Shown here in pieces: positions 9,739 through 17,655 of a stretch of DNA of 64,000 nucleotides. The notes under the pieces were generated by a model, which had not been told where the DNA came from, searched no databases, and saw nothing but the letters and a program-made list of their open reading frames with translations. Made by a program: the position numbers and the translations under genes. The first letter of the stretch is position 1; each line of letters begins with the position of its first letter. Source of the DNA: Lewinellaceae bacterium SD302 (GTDB taxonomy: Bacteria; Bacteroidota; Bacteroidia; Chitinophagales; Saprospiraceae); assembly GCA_002591745.1 (NCBI GenBank), contig PDLQ01000002.1, positions 62,001-126,000 of the forward strand, read 5' to 3'.

Positions 9739-11035
9739 GGTCATTAGTATTTTGCTGCTTTTCGTCAGTTTCTTCGGGTTACTGGCCTACGGAGTGCCGG
9801 TTGCGTATAGTATCGGTATTTCCACTACGCTGACCATCCTGCTCAACATCGCTTTTCTGCCGGGTATTACGACGGTGGCCCAGCGGATGACGACGGGTAT
9901 CGATAGCTTTTCCCTGTTGGCTATTCCCTTTTTCATCTTGGCCGGCGAACTGATGAACCAGGGCGGGGTAGCGAACCGACTGATAAACCTGGCAAAGTCC
10001 CTGGTGGGTCGTCTGCCCGGCGGCCTGGCTTACGTCAACACCCTGGCGGCCATGCTTTTCGGGGCCATCTCCGGTAGTGCGGTAGCGGCCGCCTCGGCCA
10101 TCGGTAGCGTAATGACGGAACCGATGGAGGAGGAAGGCTACCCGCGACCCTTTAGCGCGGCGTTGAACATCACGGCCTCTACGACTGGATTGCTGATCCC
10201 GCCCAGTAACGTGCTGATTGTCTACGCCCTGGCGAGTGGTGGGGCGGCCTCGGTGGCGTCGCTCTTCATCGCCGGTTATTTGCCGGGTATTCTGGTGGGG
10301 GTGGTATTGATGATCGTGGCGGCGGTGATCGCCCGTAAAAGAAAATTCAGGCGGGGAGAGCAGGTTGCGTTGACGCAGGTCTGGCGAAACTTCCGGCGGG
10401 CATTCTTCAGCCTGTTGATGTTGGTGGTGATCGTGGGGGGGATCGTAGCCGGTATCTTTACGGCAACGGAAGCGGCGGCCATCGCCGTACTCTACGCTCT
10501 GGTCCTGGGTTTTGCCTACGGAACCATCTCTACGGACAACCTGGCTTCCATCATTTTGAGCAGCGCCAGAACGACGGCTGTAGTTATGTTCCTGATTTGC
10601 ACGTCGATGGCGATGTCCTGGCTCTTTTCCTTCGAAAGCATTCCGCAGTTGATGACAAATTTCCTGCTGGACACCGTCAGTAATCCTATCCTGATCTTCC
10701 TGCTGATCAACCTCACGCTACTCGTCGTTGGCACTTTTATGGACATGACACCGGCCGTACTCATCTTCACGCCCATCTTCTTGCCGGTAGTTACTCAATT
10801 AGGGATGCATCCGGTCCATTTCGGTATCATCATGGTGCTTAACCTGTGTATCGGCCTGTGTACGCCGCCGGTGGGGACGATCCTGTTTGTGGGGTCGGGA
10901 GTAGCAAAGATATCGGTGACTAAAGTCATTAAACCCCTTTTACCCTTTTTGGCAGCGATGGTCGGCGTCTTGTTTCTCCTGACCTTTTGGGAAGGACTGG
11001 CGCTTTGGTTGCCGAGACTGTTTGAGGTGCTTTAA
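9728..11035 (+). CDS. TRAP transporter large permease DctM
   Basis: The 435-residue ion-coupled large subunit with about 12 membrane segments. Recognisable family segments are the N-terminal GVPVAYSIGIS, the FILAGELMNQGGVANRLINLAKSLVG stretch, AMLFGAISGSAVAAASAIG, IPPSNVLIVYA and GLCTPPVG near the end. It completes the DctPQM set and should use the Na+ gradient to import the uronate. No kinase or aldolase for 2-keto-3-deoxygluconate follows; those steps must be encoded elsewhere. Confidence 0.95.
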   Translation: MSIEVISILLLFVSFFGLLAYGVPVAYSIGISTTLTILLNIAFLPGITTVAQRMTTGIDSFSLLAIPFFILAGELMNQGGVANRLINLAKSLVGRLPGGLAYVNTLAAMLFGAISGSAVAAASAIGSVMTEPMEEEGYPRPFSAALNITASTTGLLIPPSNVLIVYALASGGAASVASLFIAGYLPGILVGVVLMIVAAVIARKRKFRRGEQVALTQVWRNFRRAFFSLLMLVVIVGGIVAGIFTATEAAAIAVLYALVLGFAYGTISTDNLASIILSSARTTAVVMFLICTSMAMSWLFSFESIPQLMTNFLLDTVSNPILIFLLINLTLLVVGTFMDMTPAVLIFTPIFLPVVTQLGMHPVHFGIIMVLNLCIGLCTPPVGTILFVGSGVAKISVTKVIKPLLPFLAAMVGVLFLLTFWEGLALWLPRLFEVL

Positions 11036-11244
11036 GGACTGAAGGAAAGAAGGATCAGGGGATCGAAGGGAAAGAAAAATGGGTTAAGGAAGAGGCCAGA
11101 CCACCAATTTTTTGAAACCATAAGTCAGCTTATAAGTTTTACCTTCACCATCAAAACCACAGGCAGTGCTACTGTAGCTTCGCTATCGTCGCAAGCTCCT
11201 CGGAGTTGTCGCTGGTAGCTATCTTTCCAGCGATCAGTTATATC

Positions 11245-11304
11245 TGCTACTTTGTTAGCCAAAACCGACTGAACGTTATATTTGCTCCTCGGAATTGTTA
11301 GCCA
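11245..11304 (+). repeat. 59-bp dispersed repeat, copy 1
   Basis: This stretch begins TGCTACTTTGTTAGCC and ends GCTCCTCGGAATTGTTAGCC. A near copy lies on the minus strand at 15728-15672, differing in only a handful of positions near the beginning and the end. Here it ends about 10 bp before the ABC ATPase start, so it probably forms part of its 5' leader or promoter. Confidence 0.85.
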
Positions 11305-11314
11305 AAAAAACCAA

Positions 11315-11956
11315 ATGCTGCGCGCCACCGATCTCCAGTACCAATACCCTCAGGGTGAAGCTTTTCGCTTCCCTGACCTAAATTGCCCCGTCGCCAGCCA
11401 GTGGCTTATTCTCGGCCCAAGCGGGTCGGGTAAATCGACTTTGCTGCATCTTCTGGCGGGCTTGTTGTCGCCTACTGGGGGAGAACTGAGTTTGAATGAC
11501 GAACGTTACGACCAGCTATCGGGCAGCGGATTGGATGCTTTTCGCGGGCGCCACATCGGAATGATTTTTCAGCGTTCATATTTCGTGGCGTCGTTGCGGG
11601 TAAGGGAAAACCTGGACCTGGCCCAGCAATTGAGTAAACAAAAAGTGGACAAGCCAGCTAACCGGGCTTTGTTGGAGGAGCTGGGGATTGGCCGCCACGC
11701 AAATAAATACGCCCATCAGTTGAGTATTGGCGAGCAACAACGGGCGAGTATTGCACGGGGCTTGGTCAACCGGCCGAGTCTGTTACTGGCGGATGAACCT
11801 ACCGCGGCCCTGGATGCGGCTAACGCTAAGATCGTTAGCCGACTTTTGCGCGAGCGGGCTGCTGAGTTGAACGCCATTTTACTCGTTGTAACTCACGATG
11901 AGCGTCTCCTTCCTGATTTCGAGCACGTTATTCGCCTCGGCGACGTAAAATCATAA
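11315..11956 (+). CDS. ABC transporter ATPase (LolD/MacB type)
   Basis: A 213-residue ATP-binding subunit. Walker A GPSGSGKST is near residue 34, the Q-loop is FQRSYF, the signature is SIGEQQR (instead of SGGQQ), Walker B is LLLADEPTAALD and the switch His is in VTHDER. The ATG at 11315 replaces an upstream TTG because that extension would lie inside the 59-bp repeat. It is followed after 2 bp by its permease. Together they resemble LolCDE/MacB-type systems that move lipoproteins or envelope substrates rather than classical importers. Confidence 0.9.
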   Translation: MLRATDLQYQYPQGEAFRFPDLNCPVASQWLILGPSGSGKSTLLHLLAGLLSPTGGELSLNDERYDQLSGSGLDAFRGRHIGMIFQRSYFVASLRVRENLDLAQQLSKQKVDKPANRALLEELGIGRHANKYAHQLSIGEQQRASIARGLVNRPSLLLADEPTAALDAANAKIVSRLLRERAAELNAILLVVTHDERLLPDFEHVIRLGDVKS

Positions 11957-11958
11957 GC

Positions 11959-13299
11959 ATGTCCATTTTTCGCCTGGCGTTACGCAACCTGTTTCATAAG
12001 CCCTGGGGAACCTCCCTCAGTCTCATTCTGGCCGCTTTGGGCGCGGGGCTCATTAGTTTATTATTACTCGTGAGCTGGCAACTGGAAAAGCAGTTCGAGC
12101 GTAATCTGGCGGGGATTAACCTGGTGATCGGCGCCAAAGGAAGCCCGCTGCAAATGATCCTCAGCAGTATGTACCACGTAGATGCGCCGACGGGAAACCT
12201 CCCGATCGAAGGCATCAGACCTTTTCTCAATCCCGCCCATCCCTACGTGGAGACGGCGGTTCCGCTATCGCTGGGCGACAGCTATCGGGGCAGGAGGGTA
12301 GTGGGAACCGCTCCTTCTTTCCTGGAACTTTACGGTGCTGAAGTGGCTGAAGGTGAAATGTGGACTGAAGTGATGGAAGTACTGGCCGGTAGCAGAGTGG
12401 CCGAAGAACTGGGGCTGGAGATCGGAGACAATTTCCAAAGTAGCCACGGACTCATTGAAGACAGCCTGTTGATTCACGAAGATGCCCGGCCGTTCAGGAT
12501 CGTCGGAATTCTTTCGCCCACCGGCACGGTAGCGGATCAGTTGCTGCTAACACCCAACCAAAGCATTTGGGCGGTACACGGGGAGCATGATCATGGAGAA
12601 GAGGAGCATGATCACAATGAAGAAGAGCATGATCATGCAAGCCATGAAGATCATAACCATGAAGGCCACGACCACGATGCCTCTCCCCCCGCCCTTTCCG
12701 GAGGAGAGGGAGCCGATAAATACGATCTGACCCAGCCCCTGACGAATTTCCCCGAGGAACAGATCACTTCGCTGCTCCTCACTTTTAAGGGAAACAGTGT
12801 TTTTTCCCTTAACCTGCAACGCAGCATCAACGAAAATACCAATATGCAGGCGGCTACGCCCAGTATAGAAATCAACCGGCTTTACGATACGATGGGGCCG
12901 GGAGAAACCATCCTGAAACGATTGGCGCTGGCCATCGTACTGGTAAGTGTATTCAGCATTTTTATCAGTCTCTATACCTCACTGGCTGAACGCAAAAAGG
13001 AATTGGCCCTGATGCGGAGTATGGGAGCCGGACCGGGCAAACTCTTCGGTTTGCTACTCACCGAAGGCGTCTTACTCTCCTTCGGCGGCGCCTTACTGGG
13101 CATTATACTGGCGCACCTGGGGTTGTACTTCATCGCTCAGTTCGTGAGCGCGGAGTACCGCTATGATTTCTCGGCTTTCTTTCTGCTGCCGGCCGAGGGC
13201 TGGCTACTGCTGGTAGCTCTGGTCATTGGCGTAATCGCGGCCTTTATTCCGGCTTTGCAGGCGGCGAAGACGGACGTGCACGCCACTTTAGCGGAGTAA
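11959..13299 (+). CDS. ABC transporter permease (FtsX/MacB type) with histidine-rich loop
   Basis: A 446-residue FtsX-like permease with one N-terminal helix (about 18-40), a large periplasmic domain, and three C-terminal helices (about 318-338, 365-390, 415-435). The periplasmic domain contains a strongly charged stretch at 207-239 with 12 histidines in HDH/EEEHDH patterns, a likely low-affinity metal-binding tether. The periplasmic domain and three C-terminal helices fit the MacB/LolC arrangement. Metal handling is inference from the loop; the substrate is unknown. The stop TAA at 13297 lies inside the left arm of a 17-bp inverted repeat. Confidence 0.88.
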   Translation: MSIFRLALRNLFHKPWGTSLSLILAALGAGLISLLLLVSWQLEKQFERNLAGINLVIGAKGSPLQMILSSMYHVDAPTGNLPIEGIRPFLNPAHPYVETAVPLSLGDSYRGRRVVGTAPSFLELYGAEVAEGEMWTEVMEVLAGSRVAEELGLEIGDNFQSSHGLIEDSLLIHEDARPFRIVGILSPTGTVADQLLLTPNQSIWAVHGEHDHGEEEHDHNEEEHDHASHEDHNHEGHDHDASPPALSGGEGADKYDLTQPLTNFPEEQITSLLLTFKGNSVFSLNLQRSINENTNMQAATPSIEINRLYDTMGPGETILKRLALAIVLVSVFSIFISLYTSLAERKKELALMRSMGAGPGKLFGLLLTEGVLLSFGGALLGIILAHLGLYFIAQFVSAEYRYDFSAFFLLPAEGWLLLVALVIGVIAAFIPALQAAKTDVHATLAE

Positions 13300-13356
13300 G
13301 CGCTTGTTTGGGATTTCCGATTTTGGACGATGAGTGAATTCCCAGGCAAGCGCTTA
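13297..13356. terminator. Inverted repeat between convergent genes
   Basis: TAAGCGCTTGTTTGGGA (13297-13313) pairs with TCCCAGGCAAGCGCTTA (13340-13356) at 15 of 17 positions. It sits between converging genes and could end transcription from both. Its arm shares GCTTGTTTGGGA with the 155-bp MITE-like elements elsewhere in the window. Confidence 0.6.
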
Positions 13357-13361
13357 GCAAT

Positions 13362-13976
13362 TTAATGTTCCCGATATCCGCGGGGCATCACCCACTTTCG
13401 CTTCACCGCCAGGATTCGTAAAACCACCACGATCACACAAATCAGGCTGTAAACTAGGTCGGTCGGCAGTAATCCGCTATCGCGCATGAGCAGGAAGAGC
13501 GCACCACCCAACAGACTCAGGGAGGCGTATATCTCCTGGTGGAAGATCAGCGGTACCTTTCCGCACAGGATGTCCCGGATCACCCCGCCGAAGGCCGCGC
13601 TCATGGTGCCCAAGAGCAGGCAGATTACCGGGTGAATACCCGCCTGTAAGCCGATCTCTACCCCCGTAATGGTGAATAGTGCCAGCCCGATGGCATCGAA
13701 CAGGAACATCGTCCGGCGGAAAATGACCAGGTGAGGGCGGAAAGCCATTGCAATGACGGCACCCGCCAGAATAATGTAGAAGTAGTTGATGTCCTGCATC
13801 CAGCCTACGGGGCCACGGCCGATCAGCATGTCTCGCAAGCTGCCGCCACCTACGGAAGTCACCAGTGCCAGGATAGCCACGCCGAAGGGGTCGAACTTGC
13901 GGTTCATGGCTGCCAGGGCTCCGGAAATGGCGAAAACCAGGGTCCCTACGTAATCGAGGATTTGAAAGATACCCAT
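13362..13976 (-). CDS. TRIC-type cation channel protein (UPF0126/YicG family)
   Basis: A 204-residue protein with about seven membrane helices built from two related halves. The conserved GGGSLRDMLIGR (first half) and GGVIRDILCGKVPL (second half) are the hallmarks of the bacterial TRIC/YicG family, which forms trimeric monovalent-cation channels. Length and topology match. The start lies 3 bp after the upstream gene's stop, so both form one transcript on this strand. Confidence 0.9.
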   Translation of the reverse strand: MGIFQILDYVGTLVFAISGALAAMNRKFDPFGVAILALVTSVGGGSLRDMLIGRGPVGWMQDINYFYIILAGAVIAMAFRPHLVIFRRTMFLFDAIGLALFTITGVEIGLQAGIHPVICLLLGTMSAAFGGVIRDILCGKVPLIFHQEIYASLSLLGGALFLLMRDSGLLPTDLVYSLICVIVVVLRILAVKRKWVMPRGYREH

Positions 13977-13979
13977 TTA

Positions 13980-15536
13980 TCAACCCCTGGCTTGGTCGGC
14001 CTCGAATTGTTCTCGAATCACTTGCTGTACGGACTTGTCCTCGATCTTGCTTTTTAGCCAACTGGCTACGTCCAGGTAAGTGAAGGTGCGTTGCTCGAAG
14101 GGGCGGTCGGATACTCCGTCCAGTTGTTCTTTGAGCTGGATGAACTCTTCCTTTAGCTCCGCTTCCTGAATGCGGGGAAGGCGACGCAGGAATTTGAAAA
14201 TATGCTGTTGGGTTTCCTGGAGGTGTTCCACCTTGGCCAGGAAGCGGTAGACACTCTTTACCTGGTATTCTACGAGCTGTACATTGCCCATCTCGAAGTG
14301 GCAGATCAGGCTCAGGATACGAGCGTAGGCCTGAATGTCGGACCGGTAGTTCGGGCTGCGCTGATTGATGATCAGGTTGAGGTAATCGATCGCCCGATTG
14401 TTATCGCCGCTGCCGAAGTACAGGCAGGCAATGCGGTAATAGAAAAGCATGTGGCGATATTCATCCCAGTTATAGGTGTCCTCTTCGATGGCTTCCATCA
14501 GTGGCGGTACCAGTTCCAGCCCCTCGCTAAAGGTTCCCCGGATAAAGTGGAGTTGAATACGGTGGGTAAAAGAGTAAAGCTGCCACAGGGATTCGGTATT
14601 GGCATCGGTACTCAGGTCGTAAGTTTCGGGGAAGGCCAGCAGGATGTCCAGTTCGGGCTTGAACTTGTCGTACTGCCACATGTTGAACAGGTTGGCCAGG
14701 TGAGTATGCAATCCACGCAGGTAGAGGGCCGCGTTGAGTTGGATCATATTTGGCTTGTCGCGAAACATGTCGATCACTCGCTGACTGTAGCGGTAAACCA
14801 TCGGAAATTCCTGGCAAATGTGGTGCAGCCCCATGTAGGACTGGCAATAATATACCTGCCCCCAGAAGTTAAGTTCCTCGAAATCTTCGGCGGGTAGCAG
14901 CTCGTCGAACATGGCTTTGACCTTCAGCTGCTCCGCTTCGTTCTTGACCATTCCTTCGGCCAGATAGTAGCTGTAAAGTCGCAGGCTCAGATTGCTGAAG
15001 CGTTCGGTCGCAGCAATATGGCTCACCAGGGCACTGCATTCCTCGGAAAGTTCGGTAGACCGGTTACGGATGCTGCGCGTAACGTATTGCCCCTCAATGA
15101 GCTTTTCAAACTGGGCCACTTCCAGGGCCACGGTATGAAATTCGTGGGTCAGCGCACGCTTTTTTACTTTTCCCAATATATCCAGTGACTGGGAATAGAG
15201 GCCTTTGTTATACAGGATCCGGGCGTAATCGATATTCTCCCGCAGCATGATCTCCTCGTCCTTGTTGCGGTTCAGCAGCCGCAGCGAAGTGAGTAGCTGC
15301 TTATACAGGTGAGCTTTCTGATTGGAGAGTTGACTTTTTTTGATGCCCTTGATGCGCTTCATCAGGTGCTCTTCGTCGTACTCATCCTGTTTTTCCAGAT
15401 AGTTGAAAAGTTCCAGGAAGAGGATCTCTCCCTTGGCTGCCTGATTGCGTTTTACGAATAGCCGGAAGTGGCGTTTTTCGGCCCGGGTCAACGAGTCGAT
15501 CAGACGCAACAGGTCATCGGTTTTTTGCTTAGGCAT
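13980..15536 (-). CDS. Large helical protein of unknown function (TPR-like)
   Basis: A 518-residue soluble protein with no signal peptide or membrane helix. It is almost entirely helical with repeated pairs of amphipathic helices, compatible with a TPR-like solenoid. The N-terminal 90 residues are highly charged (LTRAEKRHFRLFVKRNQ). I recognise it as a type of conserved hypothetical found in Bacteroidota but cannot give a function. It is co-transcribed with the TRIC-type channel gene. Confidence 0.75.
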   Translation of the reverse strand: MPKQKTDDLLRLIDSLTRAEKRHFRLFVKRNQAAKGEILFLELFNYLEKQDEYDEEHLMKRIKGIKKSQLSNQKAHLYKQLLTSLRLLNRNKDEEIMLRENIDYARILYNKGLYSQSLDILGKVKKRALTHEFHTVALEVAQFEKLIEGQYVTRSIRNRSTELSEECSALVSHIAATERFSNLSLRLYSYYLAEGMVKNEAEQLKVKAMFDELLPAEDFEELNFWGQVYYCQSYMGLHHICQEFPMVYRYSQRVIDMFRDKPNMIQLNAALYLRGLHTHLANLFNMWQYDKFKPELDILLAFPETYDLSTDANTESLWQLYSFTHRIQLHFIRGTFSEGLELVPPLMEAIEEDTYNWDEYRHMLFYYRIACLYFGSGDNNRAIDYLNLIINQRSPNYRSDIQAYARILSLICHFEMGNVQLVEYQVKSVYRFLAKVEHLQETQQHIFKFLRRLPRIQEAELKEEFIQLKEQLDGVSDRPFEQRTFTYLDVASWLKSKIEDKSVQQVIREQFEADQARG

Positions 15537-15671
15537 GATTCGGGCAGTCTAATAATATCGTTCGGGTAAAGGTAATGTGCTTCTCGGACAATTTTCCGGA
15601 GGAGATTTCAAGGCTCTATTTTTTAAGACTTCAACGCCAAAAAACACCTTTAATCTTGCTTATTGTTCGGG

Positions 15672-15728
15672 CTAATGTCTCCGAGGAGCAAATATAACGT
15701 TCAGTCGGTTTTGACTAGCAAAGTAGCA
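15672..15728 (-). repeat. 59-bp dispersed repeat, copy 2
   Basis: Read on the minus strand it begins TGCTACTTTGCTAGTC, continues with the same AACCGACTGAACGTTATATT core as copy 1 at 11245-11304 and ends in TTAGCC. It points towards the minus-strand gene starting at 15536. Confidence 0.85.
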
Positions 15729-15907
15729 GGGTGAGCTCGTCCGCCGAGGCGCGAAGTATGAGCTGACTCGTCGGCCGAGCGGAGTTTCTGTAAATTACCA
15801 ATGGCATACTGCTTGTCCGAGGAACCAGGCCCTGGCAGCTTACATCTCAGGGTTCCTACCCCGTGATGACGCATCGGCGGACGAGTTCAACCCGCTTTGC
15901 TACTTTG
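15719..15907. repeat. MITE-like inverted-repeat element ending in TGCTACTTTG
   Basis: The left arm begins CAAAGTAGCA and runs into GAGCTCGTCCGCCGA. The right arm has TCGGCGGACGAGTTCAACCC and ends TGCTACTTTG. The two arms are imperfect reverse complements over about 30 bp. Nothing inside looks like a gene. Confidence 0.65.
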
Positions 15908-15962
15908 AAGTCCGAAAAATATTCTTTACAAAACCAGGTTCTGACGAAGTCGAAATTATTTC

Positions 15963-15993
15963 TTGCACGGCAAGTAAAATACTGTTACCTTTG
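15963..15993 (+). promoter_or_regulatory. Bacteroidota-type promoter for tRNA-Leu
   Basis: TTG at 15963-15965 (-33 element) is followed after 20 bp by TACCTTTG at 15986-15993, which matches the Bacteroidota -7 consensus TAnnTTTG. The tRNA starts 34 bp downstream. Confidence 0.75.
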
Positions 15994-16027
15994 CCCCGCT
16001 TTTAGAGAAACCTGAAAGTTATCTACC

Positions 16028-16109
16028 GCGGGTGTGATGAAATTGGTAGACATGCTGGATTTAGGATCCAGTGCTTCACGGCGTGTGGGTTCGAGTCCCT
16101 CCACCCGCA
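16028..16109 (+). tRNA. tRNA-Leu (anticodon UAG)
   Basis: An 82-nt tRNA with a 7-bp acceptor stem (GCGGGTG / CACCCGC), anticodon stem CTGGA/TCCAG around the loop TTTAGGA, anticodon TAG, a long variable arm typical of leucine tRNAs, and the T-loop GGTTCGAGTCC. The 3' CCA is not encoded. Confidence 0.96.
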
Positions 16110-16118
16110 CATAAATCT

Positions 16119-16152
16119 GAAAAGCCTGCCGCCAACGGCGGGCTTTTCGCTT
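16119..16152 (+). terminator. Terminator after tRNA-Leu
   Basis: AAAAGCCTGCCG and CGGCGGGCTTTT form a stem with a CCAA loop, followed by T-rich sequence. It ends the tRNA transcript shortly before tig. Confidence 0.75.
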
Positions 16153-16176
16153 TTAAACCTTAGCCACAACATCGTT

Positions 16177-17544
16177 ATGCCGAATGTAGTCTTCGATAAA
16201 ACTTCCGACGTTACCGCCACCCTGACCATCAACGTCAGCAAAGATGAGTTGGACCAAAAGCTGAAAGCCGAGCTCAACAAAGCACGGAAGACCGCCAACC
16301 TGAAAGGATTCCGGAAGGGAAAGGCTCCGCTGTCTACCCTCCGTAAAATGATGGGTAACGACCTGTTGAGCCAAATCATGGACCGGGAGATCAACGAGTC
16401 TCTCTTCGGCTATATCGACGAAAATAAAGTGGAGGTGATCTTCAGCCCAATGCCCGCCAAGGAGCAGGAATTGGTTGACATCGATGCGAAGAATGTACAG
16501 GATGTGGCGCTGGTTTACGACTTGGCTCTGCGTCCTGAATTCGAACTGAAAGTGCCAGGAAAAACTTTTGATAAGTTTGTTCTCCTGACCGACGATGACT
16601 TCATCGACGAGCGGGTTTCCGACCTGCGTAAGCAACTTGGTGAGAGCAAGGAAGTGGAGAAGGGCATCCAGGACAACGATGTGGTGACCGTCACTTTCAC
16701 CCAACTCGACGAAGCCGGGAAGCCAGTGGAAGGCGGCATCACCAATGAAACGAAGCTCTTTACCGATTCCCTGGAAGATAAACTCAAGGAAGAACTTACG
16801 GGTAAGGATGTCGGCTTCGAAACCAAAGTGGATCCCACGAAGGTGGAGAAAAGCAGTACTGACACTTACGTTAAGAAATACCTGCTCGGCTTGGACGGTG
16901 AAGAAGCCGAAATGCCCGCCGGAGAATTTCAACTGAAAGTAGAAGGCATTACCCGCGTGTCACCTGCGGAACTGGACGAAGAATTCTTCAAGAAATTCGA
17001 TCCTTCCGGTGAGGTCACCGACGAGGCCGGACTGCGGAAACGCATTCAGGAAGACAACGCCGCAGGTTTCAACAAGCAGGGCGACAGCATGCTGGACTTC
17101 CAGATCCAAAAGGAATTGGTGGAGAATACCAAAATGGAACTGCCGACCGAATTCCTCAAGCGGGTGAACGAAGATCAGGAGCAAAGCCTGGAGCGTTTCG
17201 AACGCGGGATCCGTTGGATGATGATCCGCAACGAGTACGCCAAGCAACACGAACTGCAGGTTACCCAGGAAGACATCAGCGAAGCCGCCGCCAGCCAACT
17301 CATCGGTATGATGGGTGGTCAGCGCCCCGAATGGCTCAACGACGAGTTCATCGACAACTACGCCGCCCGGATGATGGAGGACGAAAAGCAACGCGACGAA
17401 CTAATCTACCGCACTCTGGAAACCAAGATCATGGAATCGCTACGCGGTGAGGTGAAAACCAAGGATATCGCCATTACGGCCGATGACTTCAACGAAAAGA
17501 TCAAGGAATTTAACGAAGAATTCAAAGAAAGCGAAGAAGAGTAA
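16177..17544 (+). CDS. tig: Trigger factor
   Basis: A 455-residue ribosome-bound chaperone. The ribosome-binding signature GFRKGKAP is at 45-52. The middle PPIase-like domain (about 165-250) is present but weakly similar to FKBP, as often seen in Bacteroidota. The C-terminal helical arms fill residues 260-440 and the tail is very acidic. Its position before clpP and clpX is a widely conserved order, interrupted here by one lipoprotein gene. A strong hairpin follows the gene. Confidence 0.95.
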   Translation: MPNVVFDKTSDVTATLTINVSKDELDQKLKAELNKARKTANLKGFRKGKAPLSTLRKMMGNDLLSQIMDREINESLFGYIDENKVEVIFSPMPAKEQELVDIDAKNVQDVALVYDLALRPEFELKVPGKTFDKFVLLTDDDFIDERVSDLRKQLGESKEVEKGIQDNDVVTVTFTQLDEAGKPVEGGITNETKLFTDSLEDKLKEELTGKDVGFETKVDPTKVEKSSTDTYVKKYLLGLDGEEAEMPAGEFQLKVEGITRVSPAELDEEFFKKFDPSGEVTDEAGLRKRIQEDNAAGFNKQGDSMLDFQIQKELVENTKMELPTEFLKRVNEDQEQSLERFERGIRWMMIRNEYAKQHELQVTQEDISEAAASQLIGMMGGQRPEWLNDEFIDNYAARMMEDEKQRDELIYRTLETKIMESLRGEVKTKDIAITADDFNEKIKEFNEEFKESEEE

Positions 17545-17594
17545 CTTTTTGCTAACGGTATCGGAATGGATATCGATATAGTTTTATTCCCGGA

Positions 17595-17640
17595 AATGGG
17601 GGTGAACGGCGAGCCCGTTCACCCCCATTGTGTTTTACGC
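17595..17640 (+). terminator. Terminator after tig
   Basis: AATGGGGGTGAACGG (17595-17609) and CCGTTCACCCCCATT (17615-17629) form a perfect 15-bp stem with a 5-nt loop, followed by GTGTTTT. Confidence 0.85.
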
Positions 17641-17655
17641 TCAAATAAATAATGT

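Larger units (their letters stand above)
15537..16027. other. 490-bp gap with repeats and the tRNA promoter
   Basis: No gene is visible. It contains the minus-strand copy of the 59-bp repeat (15672-15728), an inverted-repeat element whose outer ends are CAAAGTAGCA and TGCTACTTTG (15719-15907), and a promoter for the tRNA gene (15963-15993). Confidence 0.7.

Noticed and set aside
14202-14897. 231-codon plus-strand frame opposite the helical protein
   Set aside because: It lies entirely within the minus-strand gene at 13980-15536, which has far better protein character; the plus frame is its complement.
16153-16932. 259-codon minus-strand frame across tig
   Set aside because: It is a shadow of trigger factor, whose identity is certain.
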